A DNA stretch of 64,000 nt, from assembly GCF_000317675.1 (NCBI RefSeq), contig NC_019776.1, positions 372,001 to 436,000 of the forward strand, read 5' to 3'. Shown one piece after another: positions 1 through 9,932 of the stretch. Both the position numbers and the translations under genes were made by a program. The first letter of the stretch is position 1, and every line of letters begins with the position of its first letter. The notes beneath the pieces are model-generated. The model had not been told where the DNA came from. It did not search any database and saw only the letters and a program-made list of their open reading frames with translations. This DNA is from Cyanobacterium aponinum PCC 10605. Lineage in GTDB: Bacteria; Cyanobacteriota; Cyanobacteriia; Cyanobacteriales; Cyanobacteriaceae.

Positions 1-970
1 CAGGAATTAGATAGGTGCGAACTCTCTCCTCTACTCCATCATCGTTAATATCTCTATTTCCTGTTTCTGAAGGACCTAAATCCATATGAGTGAGAAATTC
101 GTAATTCCCACTATCATTCATACCTAGGAAAGTTAACCCAGAAAAACCGCCTAAACGAATATCTCCTCTAGTTTGAGAAGTTCCAATAATGGGTAATTCT
201 GATTCTTCAAAAAATGCTGTTTCTAAATTGGGTGAAGCATTATAGTTTTTGAATCCTAAAGGTACAATACCAGAAACAGTACCAGTGGTAACATCTACAA
301 CTGCTAAAGCATTATTTTCTTGTAGTGTGACGTATGCAGTTTGAGAGTCAGCAGAAAAAGCAATATATTCAGGTTCTAAATCTTGAGAAACACTGGCATT
401 TAAACCAAAAATGCGTACTCCCTGTGCGACTAAAGCATCTTTTTGACTGTCGAAAGCATTAAAATTAGCATTGGTAACAGAAGCATTTTCCACTCCTGTG
501 CTTATATCAATAATACTAATTGAACCTTCAGGGTCAACGCTATAATCATCATTAGCCTCTCCCTCATTAGCGGTTAATACTTTCATTCCGTCTGGGGTGA
601 ATGTCACCATGTCAGGTAATGCCCCAACAGTTACGGTATTAACGGGATTAACAGGGTTACTGAAATCACTATCGCTATTAAAGAAAGCAACACTACCGTT
701 GTCGGTTTTTATATTAGCCTCGATCGCGATCGCAACTATACCATTTTTAACGGCAACACTGTTTGCGACTCCTCCTAAAGCTGAAGCGTCTATTTCCCCG
801 ATTTTAACGGGGTTATTAGGGTTGGAAAGGTCTAAAACATCAACGGTGACAGCTTCGGCATTTACTACGAATAGACGGTTAGTAGAGGGATCAAACGCTG
901 GGATTTCCGCCGCACCCTCATCAAACTGTCCTGTAGCATAAGTTCCTATCAAATTTAGATTAATTGTCAT
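1..970 (-). CDS. Choice-of-anchor I family beta-propeller protein (partial, N-terminal part)
   Basis: The reading frame starts at the ATG at 968-970 and is still open at the window edge, so about 323 N-terminal residues are visible and the C-terminus is missing. The translation begins MTINLNLIGTYATG and continues with propeller-like blades such as IPAFDPSTNRLFVVNAEAV, LDLSNPNNPVKIGEI and MVTFTPDGMKVLTANEGE, followed by SISIIDIS and TAYVTLQENNALAVVD. This layout is typical of the choice-of-anchor I / esterase-like phytase-type propeller proteins, which are usually extracellular and often carry calcium-binding or anchoring modules further along. No signal peptide is visible, which fits cyanobacterial secreted proteins exported through C-terminal signals. 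The enzymatic activity cannot be told from this part. Confidence 0.8.
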   Translation of the reverse strand, partial: MTINLNLIGTYATGQFDEGAAEIPAFDPSTNRLFVVNAEAVTVDVLDLSNPNNPVKIGEIDASALGGVANSVAVKNGIVAIAIEANIKTDNGSVAFFNSDSDFSNPVNPVNTVTVGALPDMVTFTPDGMKVLTANEGEANDDYSVDPEGSISIIDISTGVENASVTNANFNAFDSQKDALVAQGVRIFGLNASVSQDLEPEYIAFSADSQTAYVTLQENNALAVVDVTTGTVSGIVPLGFKNYNASPNLETAFFEESELPIIGTSQTRGDIRLGGFSGLTFLGMNDSGNYEFLTHMDLGPSETGNRDINDDGVEERVRTYLIP

Positions 971-1142
971 AAATATCCTTAATCTTGGTACTGAGGATTT
1001 ATCAAAACCTTAATTTTTGCAAGGTAGATCACCCTATAGAGTAACCAGAAGATATTAAGTAAAAGTTAATAGATAGTTAAGACATGGATAAATTCACGAG
1101 GAAAATAATTAAAAAACAAACAATGGCAGTAAAAATCAAAAT

Positions 1143-1781
1143 TTATGGGGCTAATCTCCTAATTTCCCAATCATTATTATCTAATTTTGTATAGTAGAAG
1201 CGATCGTGAAGTCTATTTTCTCGTCCTTGCCAAAACTCAAAACTATTCGGCACTACCCGATAACCTCCCCAAGAAGCTGGAAGGGGAATTTCTTGATTAT
1301 GAAATTTCTGTTTAATTTCCTCAAACTGTAACTCCAATATTTTTCGAGAAGAAATTATACTACTTTGTTGAGAACACCATGCACCAATTTGACTGCCACG
1401 AGGACGAGTTGTAAAGTATTTCAGTGATTCCATAGTGGAAATTTTATCAGCACTGCCACAAATTTGTACTTGACGCTGTAAACCTATCCAAAAAAACAAT
1501 AGAGAAACTCGATTATTACCATTAATTTGAAGGGCTTTCCTACTTCCATAGTTGGTAAAAAAAACAAATCCCCTTCTATCAAAATATTTTAACAGGACAA
1601 TTCTTTGCGTTGGTTGTCCTTCTGGGGAAACAGTTGCTAAATTCATAGCATTAGGTTCGGGCAAATTAGCATCACAGGCTTGTTGAAACCATAATTCAAA
1701 TTGTTTAAAAGGATCTTCTTGTAGTTGTTTTCTTTGTAAACCATTGAGGGTATATTCGTTTCTTAAGTTTGCAAGATCCAT
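1143..1781 (-). CDS. pdxH: Pyridoxamine 5'-phosphate oxidase
   Basis: This enzyme oxidises pyridoxamine or pyridoxine 5'-phosphate to pyridoxal 5'-phosphate using FMN and oxygen, the last step of vitamin B6 salvage in the cytosol. The 212-residue length is normal for PdxH. Family hallmarks are the N-terminal MDLANLRNEYTLNGL, the FMN-binding stretch PTQRIVLLKYFDRRGFVFF with TNYGSRKA, the segment TRPRGSQIGAWCSQQS, and the C-terminal signature WGGYRVVPNSFEFWQGRENR with HDRF and a final RLAP. The ATG start lies directly after a short AT-rich leader. No neighbour points to an operon. Identification rests on recognised motifs and is firm. Confidence 0.96.
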   Translation of the reverse strand: MDLANLRNEYTLNGLQRKQLQEDPFKQFELWFQQACDANLPEPNAMNLATVSPEGQPTQRIVLLKYFDRRGFVFFTNYGSRKALQINGNNRVSLLFFWIGLQRQVQICGSADKISTMESLKYFTTRPRGSQIGAWCSQQSSIISSRKILELQFEEIKQKFHNQEIPLPASWGGYRVVPNSFEFWQGRENRLHDRFYYTKLDNNDWEIRRLAP

Positions 1782-1925
1782 GATATTTTATAACAAAACT
1801 TTCTCTTAATCCCATTATCTCACTAATGCAGAATAAGGGGCAAAGCTAGGCAGGGCTGATTCATTCTAAAATTTTCTGGTTAAGGCAGGGAATAGGCAAA
1901 AGGCAAAGGTAAATAGTCGATAGTT

Positions 1926-2195
1926 AACCTGAGTTCGGGATAAATTTTCATCTATGAATGATGGAGAAAAAGGCAAAGGGCAAGAGGCAAGAGGCAAGAG
2001 GCGAACCCCCCTTTATCCCCCCTCTCGAGGGGGGAGGGCAAAGGAAAAATTAAGAATTAGGAATTAAAAACCCCGAACACTCATTATTTGTTACTCATTA
2101 CTCGTTATTTATTACTTTCTCTCAACACCTGCTGTTCCTGCAACCTGAAACCTGACACCTACCCTTATCCAATATTTTTAAACCGAACTGAGGTT
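1926..2195. repeat. Family-2 inverted-repeat element, copy 1
   Basis: The left end reads AACCTGAGTTCGGGATAAA and the reverse complement of the right end reads AACCTCAGTTCGGTTTAAA, giving imperfect terminal inverted repeats of about 18 bp. The interior is built from heptad repeats and a C/G palindrome. Related ends occur at 14004-14233, 33894-34126, 35994-36256 and 43955-44214. No open frame inside could encode a transposase, so it would be non-autonomous. No clear target duplication is seen at this copy. Confidence 0.65.
2006..2043. repeat. C/G-rich palindromic module, copy 1
   Basis: A run of six C, TTTAT, six C, TCTCGA and six G, followed by AGGGCAAAGG. The same module recurs at about 12000-12036, 30140-30180, 44004-44043, 52977-53017 and 55443-55484, in both orientations. 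It can fold into a strong hairpin around the central CTCGAG. Confidence 0.75.
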
Positions 2196-2317
2196 AGTTA
2201 ATAACTTCTTCCTGAACGGGCCAATGGCCATTCGCCCCTAATTCCTAAGCCTCCATCTCTGATAGATGCAAAAAACGAATTAAAATTATGTGCAAAAAGA
2301 AAATGTGTCTTTATTTA

Positions 2318-2359
2318 GTAGTCAAAGTTACAAAATCTTAAGAATCAAATTAATAATGT
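2318..2359 (+). promoter_or_regulatory. NtcA-activated class II promoter of nirA
   Basis: GTA at 2318-2320, eight bases, then TAC at 2329-2331 is an exact NtcA box. Exactly 22 bases later lies TAATGT at 2354-2359, matching the TAN3T -10 box of NtcA class II promoters. This architecture, known from cyanobacterial nitrogen-assimilation genes, predicts activation by NtcA and 2-oxoglutarate under nitrogen limitation. The nirA ATG is 68 bases past the -10 box. Confidence 0.9.
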
Positions 2360-2427
2360 ATTGGGCAGTTAAGTATATAAGTCTTTAAATATTTATTTGT
2401 ATTCAATATATTAACCGAGGACAAATT

Positions 2428-3987
2428 ATGGTTGTTGCTGTAAATACCACCACCACAAAAAAAGTGAAACTAAATAAAATTGAAAAAGTAAAAGAAGCAA
2501 AACACGGTTTGGATGTTAAGGAAGAAATAGAAAAGTTTGCTCAAATGGGTTGGGAAGCAATGGATGAAGATGACCTCATTGTTCGTTTAAAGTGGTTGGG
2601 GATTTTTTTTCGCCCAGTAACTCCGGGGAAATTTATGCTTAGGTTACGCACTCCTAATGGTATTCTCAACAGCCAACAATTACGCACTTTTGCGGAAATT
2701 ATTGAACGTTATGGGGAGGATGGAAAAGCTGATATTACTACCCGTCAAAATATTCAATTAAGGGGAGTTCATTTACAGGATATACCAGATATTTTTCGTA
2801 AATTGGAAGCGGTGGGCATGACATCGATTCAGTCAGGAATGGATAATGTGCGTAATTTAACGGGTTCTCCTGTTGCTGGAATTGACCCTCATGAGTTAAT
2901 TGACACCAGAGAATTAAATCAAAAATTACAGGATTTGATTACTAACCATGGACAGGGTAGTTATGAGTTTAGTAGTCTCCCTCGTAAATTAAACATTGCG
3001 ATCGAAGGTAGTAAAGATAATTCTATTCACGCTGAATTGAATGATATAGCATTTTTACCCGCCTATAAAGATGGTGAATTAGGTTTTAATGTTGTGGTGG
3101 GGGGTTACTTATCCGCTCAAAGGTGCGCAGAGTCTATTCCTATGGATGTTTGGGTAAGACCTAATGAAGAAGTATTGAAATTATGCGCGGCTATTCTTAG
3201 TGTTTATAGTGAGTGTGCATTGGAAGAAGGTTTGAGGGAAAATAGAGCAAAAGCCCGTTTAATGTGGTTAATTGATAAATGGGGTATGAATCGTTTTCGC
3301 ATTGAAGTGGAGAAAAAACTAGGACAATCCTTACAATTTGCCGCCCCGAAAGATGAAATTACCTTAGAAAAAAGAGATCATTTAGGGGTTAATCCTCAAA
3401 AGCAAGAGGGTTATAGTTATATCGGTATTCATATTCCTGTTGGGCATTTAGATGCGGAGGGTTTATTTGAAATTGCTCGTTTAGCGGATGTTTATGGTAA
3501 CGGAGAAATTCGGGCAACAGTGGAACAAAATTTTATTATTCCTTTTGTAGCCAATGACAGGGTAGAGGCATTTCTTGCTGAACCAATTTTAGAACGCTAT
3601 CGAGTTAATCCTACACCTTTAAGCCGTTCTGTAATTTCGTGTACAGGGGCTCGTTATTGTAATTTTGCCTTGGTAGAAACTAAGCAAAGAGCGGTGAAAC
3701 TAGCCACAGAATTAGATAATGAACTAAATATTCCCTCTAAAGTCAGAATTCATTGGACAGGTTGTCCTAACTCTTGCGGACAGGCTCAAGCAGGGGACAT
3801 TGGCTTAATGGGTACTAAAGCGAAAAAAGATGGGCAGGTGGTAGAGGGTGTTAACTTATTTATGGGGGGAAAAGTGGGCAAGGATGCTCATTTAGGCAGT
3901 CTCAAACAAAAAAGTATTCCCTGTGATGATTTAAAATCCGTTTTGAAGGAAATTTTAATTAATGAATTTGGGGCAACGGTTAAATAA
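2428..3987 (+). CDS. nirA: Ferredoxin-nitrite reductase
   Basis: NirA reduces nitrite to ammonium with six electrons from ferredoxin, using sirohaem and a [4Fe-4S] cluster. The 519-residue protein shows two sirohaem/ferredoxin-type repeats: RLKWLGIFFRPVTPGKFMLR near residue 55 and ADITTRQNIQLRG near 100. The four cluster-ligand cysteines are visible at about 405 and 411 (CTGARYC) and 446 and 450 (GCPNSC). A plausible ribosome site (GAGG) sits just upstream of the ATG. The promoter is a perfect NtcA type. Unlike many cyanobacteria, no nitrate transporter (nrt) or narB gene follows; instead there is an AT-rich gap and an insertion sequence. Assimilatory sulfite reductase is the main alternative, but the NtcA promoter and sequence favour NirA. 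Confidence 0.96.
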   Translation: MVVAVNTTTTKKVKLNKIEKVKEAKHGLDVKEEIEKFAQMGWEAMDEDDLIVRLKWLGIFFRPVTPGKFMLRLRTPNGILNSQQLRTFAEIIERYGEDGKADITTRQNIQLRGVHLQDIPDIFRKLEAVGMTSIQSGMDNVRNLTGSPVAGIDPHELIDTRELNQKLQDLITNHGQGSYEFSSLPRKLNIAIEGSKDNSIHAELNDIAFLPAYKDGELGFNVVVGGYLSAQRCAESIPMDVWVRPNEEVLKLCAAILSVYSECALEEGLRENRAKARLMWLIDKWGMNRFRIEVEKKLGQSLQFAAPKDEITLEKRDHLGVNPQKQEGYSYIGIHIPVGHLDAEGLFEIARLADVYGNGEIRATVEQNFIIPFVANDRVEAFLAEPILERYRVNPTPLSRSVISCTGARYCNFALVETKQRAVKLATELDNELNIPSKVRIHWTGCPNSCGQAQAGDIGLMGTKAKKDGQVVEGVNLFMGGKVGKDAHLGSLKQKSIPCDDLKSVLKEILINEFGATVK

Positions 3988-4609
3988 TTTAGCTTGAACT
4001 CGATATAAAATTGTTTACTGAAGGAGAGAAAATTAAGCGGGTAAAAGTATTTATAATTGAGATAAACTACATTTGAATTAATTTTTGTAATTTGTTCCTA
4101 AGATTAATTATTTTTTTGATGATCAAGTTTTATTGGTTATGAGCCTCAATGTCTTATTTTTCAATATTTCTTTTCTCGAACTTAAGTGATTATCGATCTC
4201 AATTCCTTATTTTTTAGTAATTTTCTCCTTGAACTCAAGTAATTTAGAAAGTAAAAAATTGTGTGTATTTAATTAATCAGTTTCTTAACTTATTTCTCTT
4301 TATTTGAAGTTATCAAAATTCAATTTGGCTTAAACTAAAATTTGTCGTTAAGTTTTGTAAAGTTCTGATGAGCTTTACATTTTTTTTGTTTTAGGATTAC
4401 GTTTAGGTAATCAAACTATATTTTATTTAAAAAGTATTTTCTTGCGAAATTTCAGTATAAAACTTGAATAATTAATACTTTTAACAATTGATAATACTTT
4501 GGTTACTATTTTTACTAGAAGAAAGTTAAACTCTTTTTCTTCTAAGATTATTGTGTGTTTATAGACAATTTTTGTGTACATATAATCTCAAAAAGAAATT
4601 AAAAAAAGA
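3988..4609. other. AT-rich intergenic region downstream of nirA
   Basis: About 620 bases that are very AT-rich with no convincing coding frame, RNA gene or repeat end. The original upstream region of the disrupted gene at 5926 is probably included here, since an insertion sequence now separates the two. Confidence 0.6.
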
Positions 4610-4618
4610 CTTTTTTTG
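4610..4618. repeat. Target-site duplication, left copy
   Basis: CTTTTTTTG immediately before the insertion sequence. The identical 9 bases follow it at 5897-5905. Confidence 0.85.
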
Positions 4619-5896
4619 CTGTGGGGGCGACAAGGGAGCGGGAAGTATTGATGATAAAAGGATTTCAATGTTAAAGTTCTCGCAAAATTAGATATTCTGG
4701 AGCAAAATATTATCTTTGCCTGAAAAAATGTTTCAACTTCCTAATATTTATCAACAACATTTAAAGAATCAATTTAATTTACCTCAATATTTAACCCTTT
4801 ATCTGCTACTCAATCTACTTCAGAATCTCAAAACTATTCGACTAGAAGAAATAGCTCGACGTTTTCCTTATCCTATTAAATTACGAAGCAGAGTTAAGAA
4901 ATTACAGAGATTTTTAAGTTTAAAACAATGGAATATTAACAAAGTTTGGTTTCCCATTATTAAACAGTGGATATTGCAACAATGGCACAGGAAAACAATC
5001 ATTTATTTAGTCATTGATAGAACTCAGTGGGGTGTAATTAATCTACTAATGGTAAGTTTAATTTATCATCATCGAGCTATTCCGATTTATTTTCAACTCC
5101 TAAATAAAAAAGGTAGTAGCAATTTTCAAGAACAAAAAGAAGTACTAGCTCCTAGTTTAAACTTATTAAAAGACTATAAAATTGTAGTTTTAGGAGATAG
5201 AGAATTTTGCTCTGTGGACTTAGCCAAATGGTTACTATATCAAGGTAAGGTTTATTTTGCTCTACGTTTAAAAAAGAACGAATACATACAAATATCAGAA
5301 ATTTGGACTCAGCTAAATGAATTATATTTATGTCCGGGTATGTCTTGTTATTATCAAGGGGTAAAAGTAACCAAAAGTAAAGGATTTACAGGAGCAAGTT
5401 TAGTAGGAAAATGGCGAAGAAAATATCGTCATAAATCTAGTAAAGAGCCGTGGTTTTTGTTAACAAATTTAAAAAGTTTACCGGAGACTATCTCGGCTTA
5501 TAAAAAAAGAATGGGTATCGAGGAAATGTTTAGAGATTTCAAATTAGGAGGCTATAATTTGGAAAGTACAAAAGTAGAAGGTGATCGATTAATAGCCTTA
5601 TTAATCATAATAACATTAGCCTATAGTTGGTCAACATTTAGCGGTGAGGAAATAAAAAGAAAAGGAATAAGTGAATACTTAGTTAGACCGAAGGAAAAAG
5701 GAAGAAGTGATAAAAGATATAGTGATTTCTCCATTGGTTTTAATGGGCTAAATTTTCTTCAGGGAGTCTCAGTTTTTGAGGAACAATGGCAAGAATTGAC
5801 CTCTTTATTTCCTCAGAAAAGCAGGTATTATCGTCAAGGGATGAGGGCTATAAGGCTTATACAATCAGCTTTTTGAGTTCTTTGTCGCCCCGACAG
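4619..5896 (+). mobile_element. IS4-family insertion sequence (complete)
   Basis: The element is 1278 bp. The left end is CTGTGGGGGCGACAA and the reverse complement of the right end is CTGTCGGGGCGACAA, so the inverted repeats match at 14 of 15 bases. Both sides carry the identical 9-bp duplication CTTTTTTTG (4610-4618 and 5897-5905), direct evidence of transposition. One transposase gene fills it. Intact ends, duplication and frame suggest a fairly recent insertion. It lies in the leader of the DUF4114 gene, 29 bases before that gene's first ATG. Confidence 0.92.
4728..5876 (+). CDS. IS4-family DDE transposase
   Basis: The transposase of the surrounding element cuts and rejoins the element ends. 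The catalytic triad is visible: D97 in YLVIDRTQW, D157 in VVLGDREFCS, and E265 inside the IS4 YREK signature, where Y258, R261, E265 and K272 keep the exact Y-2-R-3-E-6-K spacing (YKKRMGIEEMFRDFK). The length of 382 residues is normal. The ATG at 4728 is chosen; a TTG four codons upstream at 4716 in the same frame is possible. The frame is intact with no stops, so the protein is likely functional. Confidence 0.9.
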   Translation: MFQLPNIYQQHLKNQFNLPQYLTLYLLLNLLQNLKTIRLEEIARRFPYPIKLRSRVKKLQRFLSLKQWNINKVWFPIIKQWILQQWHRKTIIYLVIDRTQWGVINLLMVSLIYHHRAIPIYFQLLNKKGSSNFQEQKEVLAPSLNLLKDYKIVVLGDREFCSVDLAKWLLYQGKVYFALRLKKNEYIQISEIWTQLNELYLCPGMSCYYQGVKVTKSKGFTGASLVGKWRRKYRHKSSKEPWFLLTNLKSLPETISAYKKRMGIEEMFRDFKLGGYNLESTKVEGDRLIALLIIITLAYSWSTFSGEEIKRKGISEYLVRPKEKGRSDKRYSDFSIGFNGLNFLQGVSVFEEQWQELTSLFPQKSRYYRQGMRAIRLIQSAF

Positions 5897-5905
5897 CTTT
5901 TTTTG
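5897..5905. repeat. Target-site duplication, right copy
   Basis: CTTTTTTTG immediately after the insertion sequence, identical to 4610-4618. Confidence 0.85.
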
Positions 5906-5925
5906 TTTAACTTAATGATTGAATT

Positions 5926-8900
5926 ATGATTACTAAAAATTTTGGTTCGTTTGAGGTTACGGGAAATTTCAGTTTGGTTAATAATAACAGCAATTTATTG
6001 CAAACATCCTTAAATGATACAACCACTATTACCATTGATGGTCGTGAAGTTTTAATTATTAAGGGACAAACCACTCTGAATTTAGGCACAGAGCAAATGA
6101 CTGTGGATGGGGATATTTCTACTAATATTAGAAGGGATGCGATCGCGCAGCGCCACTTCGTGATCGAGATTTTTTCTGGGGAAGCAAGTTTTTCGGCAGG
6201 AAGTCAGCTTGGAGGGCGTGGGATAGAATTACATCGAAACTAAATATTAGTGGTTTTAGTGTTAATTTAACTTCTCTTGCTATTACTTCAGCAGGTTTAC
6301 AAATTCAGGGGAGTATTACTTTACCAGAGATTCTCGGAGAAGAAACTGTCGCTATTGAAGACAATAATTTTATTGTGATTAATTCTGGGGGGGTTAGTTT
6401 AAATGGAGGTGAAATAGAATTATCGGGACAAAGAGAATTTCGTCTTGGTAGTCTCACCTTAGAAACTAATGATCTTTCTCTTGATATTTCAGAGAATCCA
6501 GAATCTTTTGTACTTCAAGGAGATGCTTCTTTAATTGGATTTATCCCGGTTAGTAATATTAGCGTTAGTGCTGATTTTGATCCTCCCGGATTTATTGAAA
6601 TTGATCTTAATGGTAATCCTGTTTTGTCAGTAGATGGGGATGTTTCTTTATCCGATGTAGTTATTGTTGAAGATGTATTAGAACTGAAACAATTTGTTTT
6701 AGGTATTGATACCACTGATGATAGTCTTTCGGCAGATGCTATTTTAGATATTCCCGATGGTATTCAATTAGAAGGAGATATTTCTTTTCTGGATGGAAAG
6801 TTAGATGCGATCGCATTTCAATTGGATGCAGAAAACGGTATTCCTCTGTTTGAAGGAGTTACTTTAAATGGTTTTGGAGGAGATGTAGAGAATATTCTCG
6901 CCCAAGAGAATGCAGGAATTGATTTAACAAATACAACTCTCGGAGATGAAGGTATAAAGATAGCTAGTGCAATTATTAATGAAGACAATAAGTTTATTGA
7001 CCCGGATTCAATTAGAGAATTTATTGTATTTGAAAGAGAGTTGGGTCTGATCTATTATCCTAAAGAGATTGAAAAAATAGAAGTCGGAAGTGGGAATGCG
7101 GAAGAAATCCGCCAGTCTCTACAGGAAAAGTATCCAGATAGTTTCGTTACTAATAGATTGGAAGAGATAGAACGTGAAGTATATATTTCCGATAGACGTT
7201 ATTCTATTTTTGAAGGAGTGGAAGCCGATGGCAAAATACAAACCTCAGAACCAGTTTTTATCGGTGATATTGAGATAGATGCCGGTGTCCCTGATGGAGG
7301 CAGTATTTCTGTACCTGGTTTTTTAGGTGTACCTAATAACAGAGTTGATTTAGCAGACTTTATTTCCATAAAAGGAGATGTTTTATACACATCAGAAGTT
7401 TTAGCCTTAGCCGCAACTCTCGATTTATTTGATCCTAATATCGTCAAAGGAGATGGAACATTAGTACTAGACAGTCGTAGTAAAACGATTTCGGCAGATG
7501 TTAACCTTGATATTTTTAATGGACTAATTACCAGTAGTGATCAGTTTACAATTAACTCAAACTTCGATGTTGTTATCGATGGTGATATTTCCATTAATAT
7601 CCCGAAAAAAATCGGTGGCTTTTCTGTCCCTTTTGTCGGTGGGAAAAGCATTCGTGCAGATTATGCCTTTCAATTTATTAATGATGGAAATTCCTCCAAT
7701 GATTTTGTTGCTTTTTGGGGTCATGTTCCCGTTATTGGTACTTTTGGAGTGGAAGTATCTTTTAATGGTGATATAAGAACCATAGGTCATCCTCCTGCGG
7801 AAGAAACTGGTAGTTGGACTATTTCTGAAGGAACAGAATCTCTCTTTTTAGAAGCCACTTGGGAAAATTCTGTCAATGACGTTGAGATTATTATTGAAAC
7901 CCCTAACGGCGAATTTTTAACAGAAGATGAATTCATGGCTAATGGAATTGAATTTGTTGATTTTTTGACCGATGCGGAAGGCAAAGTTGTCAAAATTGAT
8001 AATCCTGCGGCGGGAGTTTGGGATATAAAGGTGCAAGAAGATTTTTTATCTCAAGTGGGAGAAGTTGCTTATCATGCAGTCTTAGGAGAAACGGAAAAAC
8101 CAAGTTTAAAGATAGAAACTCCTACAGTGATAGAGGAAGATTCCACCGTTAATATTCCTTACCAATTAGAAGATGTTGATTCCGATGCAACAGTTTCTTT
8201 CTTTCTCGATCATGATAATAAAAACTTTGATGGTTTACTCATTGGCCATGCTTTACCTGAAGATAAAAATTCTTTTACTTGGAATACCAAAGGTATTGCC
8301 CCGGGTACTTATTTTATCTATGGAAGAGCTATTGATGAACAGAACGAGCCTGTTTTAGTTTACTCCTCTGACTTTATCACCATTACAGAAACCATTGATA
8401 TTTCTTTAGAATATATACTTCCCGACACTGACGCAGTTATTAATCAACCTTTTACTTACCAATTAGAATTAAAAAATGATAGCGATCGCACTGCGACAGA
8501 TTTAAGAATTGTTAGTAAATTAAAAGATAATGGGGAATTCATCTCTGCTAATCTACCAGTAGAGCAAAAAGGAAAAGAGCTTATATTCAATATTGATACT
8601 TTAGGAGCAAAGGAAACAAAAATCGTTGAAGTGACAATAACGCCCACCGCATTAGGTGAGTTAACTAATCGTTTAGAAGTAAGTCATCCTGCTTATGACG
8701 AGAATATCAACAATAATCACGAATTTTTCTCCGTGAATGTTGTCAATCCAGAAACCCAACTAACACGCCTAAATAACGATATTTTTTCAATCCTTAGTAA
8801 TTCTTCTGCTAGTCAACTTGATTTTCAACTTCTCGGTGCTAATTCCGAATCCGTGAATGAGGTAGGTTTTTTCATCGTGGAAAATGAACAAGGTACAATT

Positions 8901-9788
8901 ACCGATAATCAAGGTAATCAATTTAATCCTAATGACCAAGAATATATGCAAAAAGCATTATCTCAAAGTCAAGTAATTTTTTCCGCCCTAAATAATTTAC
9001 CCAACGGTTTTGAACAAACTCAATTAACCCGAACTATTGAAAATTTACAAAATGGCGATCGCATCGTCTTTTTCTTTATCGAAAATGCCACAGCAAAAGA
9101 TGTAATTCAAGGGAATACTGACTCTAATCAAGTGTTTTTTGGTTCAACCTTTAACCATAAGAACTTTAACCCTTTAGAAGTCACAATCTTGGGAGACAAT
9201 GAGTTTAATTTAGCGTGGCAAACAGACGGAGATAATTCTACTTATGATGAAATGACATTATCCGTTAATAGTCGTGTAAATGATAATATCTCTAACAGTC
9301 CAATTATTAAACAAAATAACTCGTCTGAAATTATTGATTTAACAGAATTTGAAGAATCTGTTCCCGTTAATGTCTCTGTTTATCGAGAAGCCGCTTTCGA
9401 TAATCTAGTTGGTTTTTATGCCATCGATGATTTATTGGGTAATGTGGGGGGAGTTTCTCCCGAAAGTACAAACTATCAACAAATAGCTCTCGAAAATAGA
9501 GTTCAAACCCTTGATTTAATACAAGTAGAGAATCAGCAAACTAAGACAATTTCTGGGTTTTTAGAAGGAGGTCAATTATTTGCACCTTTTATTATCAGTA
9601 ACGGTAGTTTTGAGGATGCTTTAAATGGTTTAGCAGATGTTTATTTTCCTTTTTTGGGGGCAAATACTGATAAATTAGATCATATTCGTCTCCTAGCCGA
9701 TAACACCTTTGGTTTTGAAGATTTAGCCAACGGAGGCGATCGCGATTTTAATGATTTAATTATCAGTCTTAATTCTACATCTACTTAG
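5926..9788 (+). pseudogene. Large beta-rich DUF4114-type surface protein gene, frameshifted
   Basis: Two frames encode one protein. The first starts at the ATG at 5926 (MITKNFGSFEVTGNFSLV) and runs into TAA at 6241. The second is open from 6132 to 9788 and carries the natural continuation (DRITSKLNISGFSVNL, then AGLQIQGSITLPEILG). The frames appear to join near 6210-6222, in a G-rich stretch, so a one-base indel is likely. The full product would be about 1290 residues: repetitive beta-strand units of the VDGDIS/LEGDISF type, a CARDB-like stretch around 8400-8750, and a C-terminal DUF4114 signature FGFEDLANGGDRDFNDLIIS. Proteins of this type are secreted adhesin-like proteins. Transposon insertion has also separated the gene from its original upstream region. 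A programmed shift or sequencing error is possible; otherwise the gene is inactive, or only the large downstream part is made from an internal start near 6375. Confidence 0.75.
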
Positions 9789-9932
9789 ATCATATTAGAA
9801 ATAAAGATGTTTTCTTAATTCTCAAATTTAGAATTGATTTTTGTGATAATTGATTTACAATGGACTTTGGATCAGTTTCTATATAAAAACGTGAATGAAA
9901 GTTTGAGTCAAATTCAAGAAAGTATCATTTTA

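Larger units (their letters stand above)
1782..2317. other. Intergenic region between pdxH and nirA
   Basis: About 540 bases without a gene. Most of it is a composite repeat with inverted ends, heptad tandem repeats (GGCAAGA-type at 1980-2000, CCTGAAA/CCTGACA-type near 2130-2160) and a C/G-rich palindrome. A degenerate copy of the GGCGAATGGCCATTCGCC palindrome lies near 2217-2237. The nirA promoter follows. Confidence 0.7.

Noticed and set aside
597-941. Open frame of 114 codons on the plus strand
   Set aside because: It lies antisense to the clearly recognisable choice-of-anchor I gene, and its sequence is the low-complexity shadow of that gene.
1980-2160. Possible CRISPR-like array of short repeats
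   Set aside because: Units are only seven bases and tandem without spacers, so this is an STRR-type run; no cas genes are nearby.
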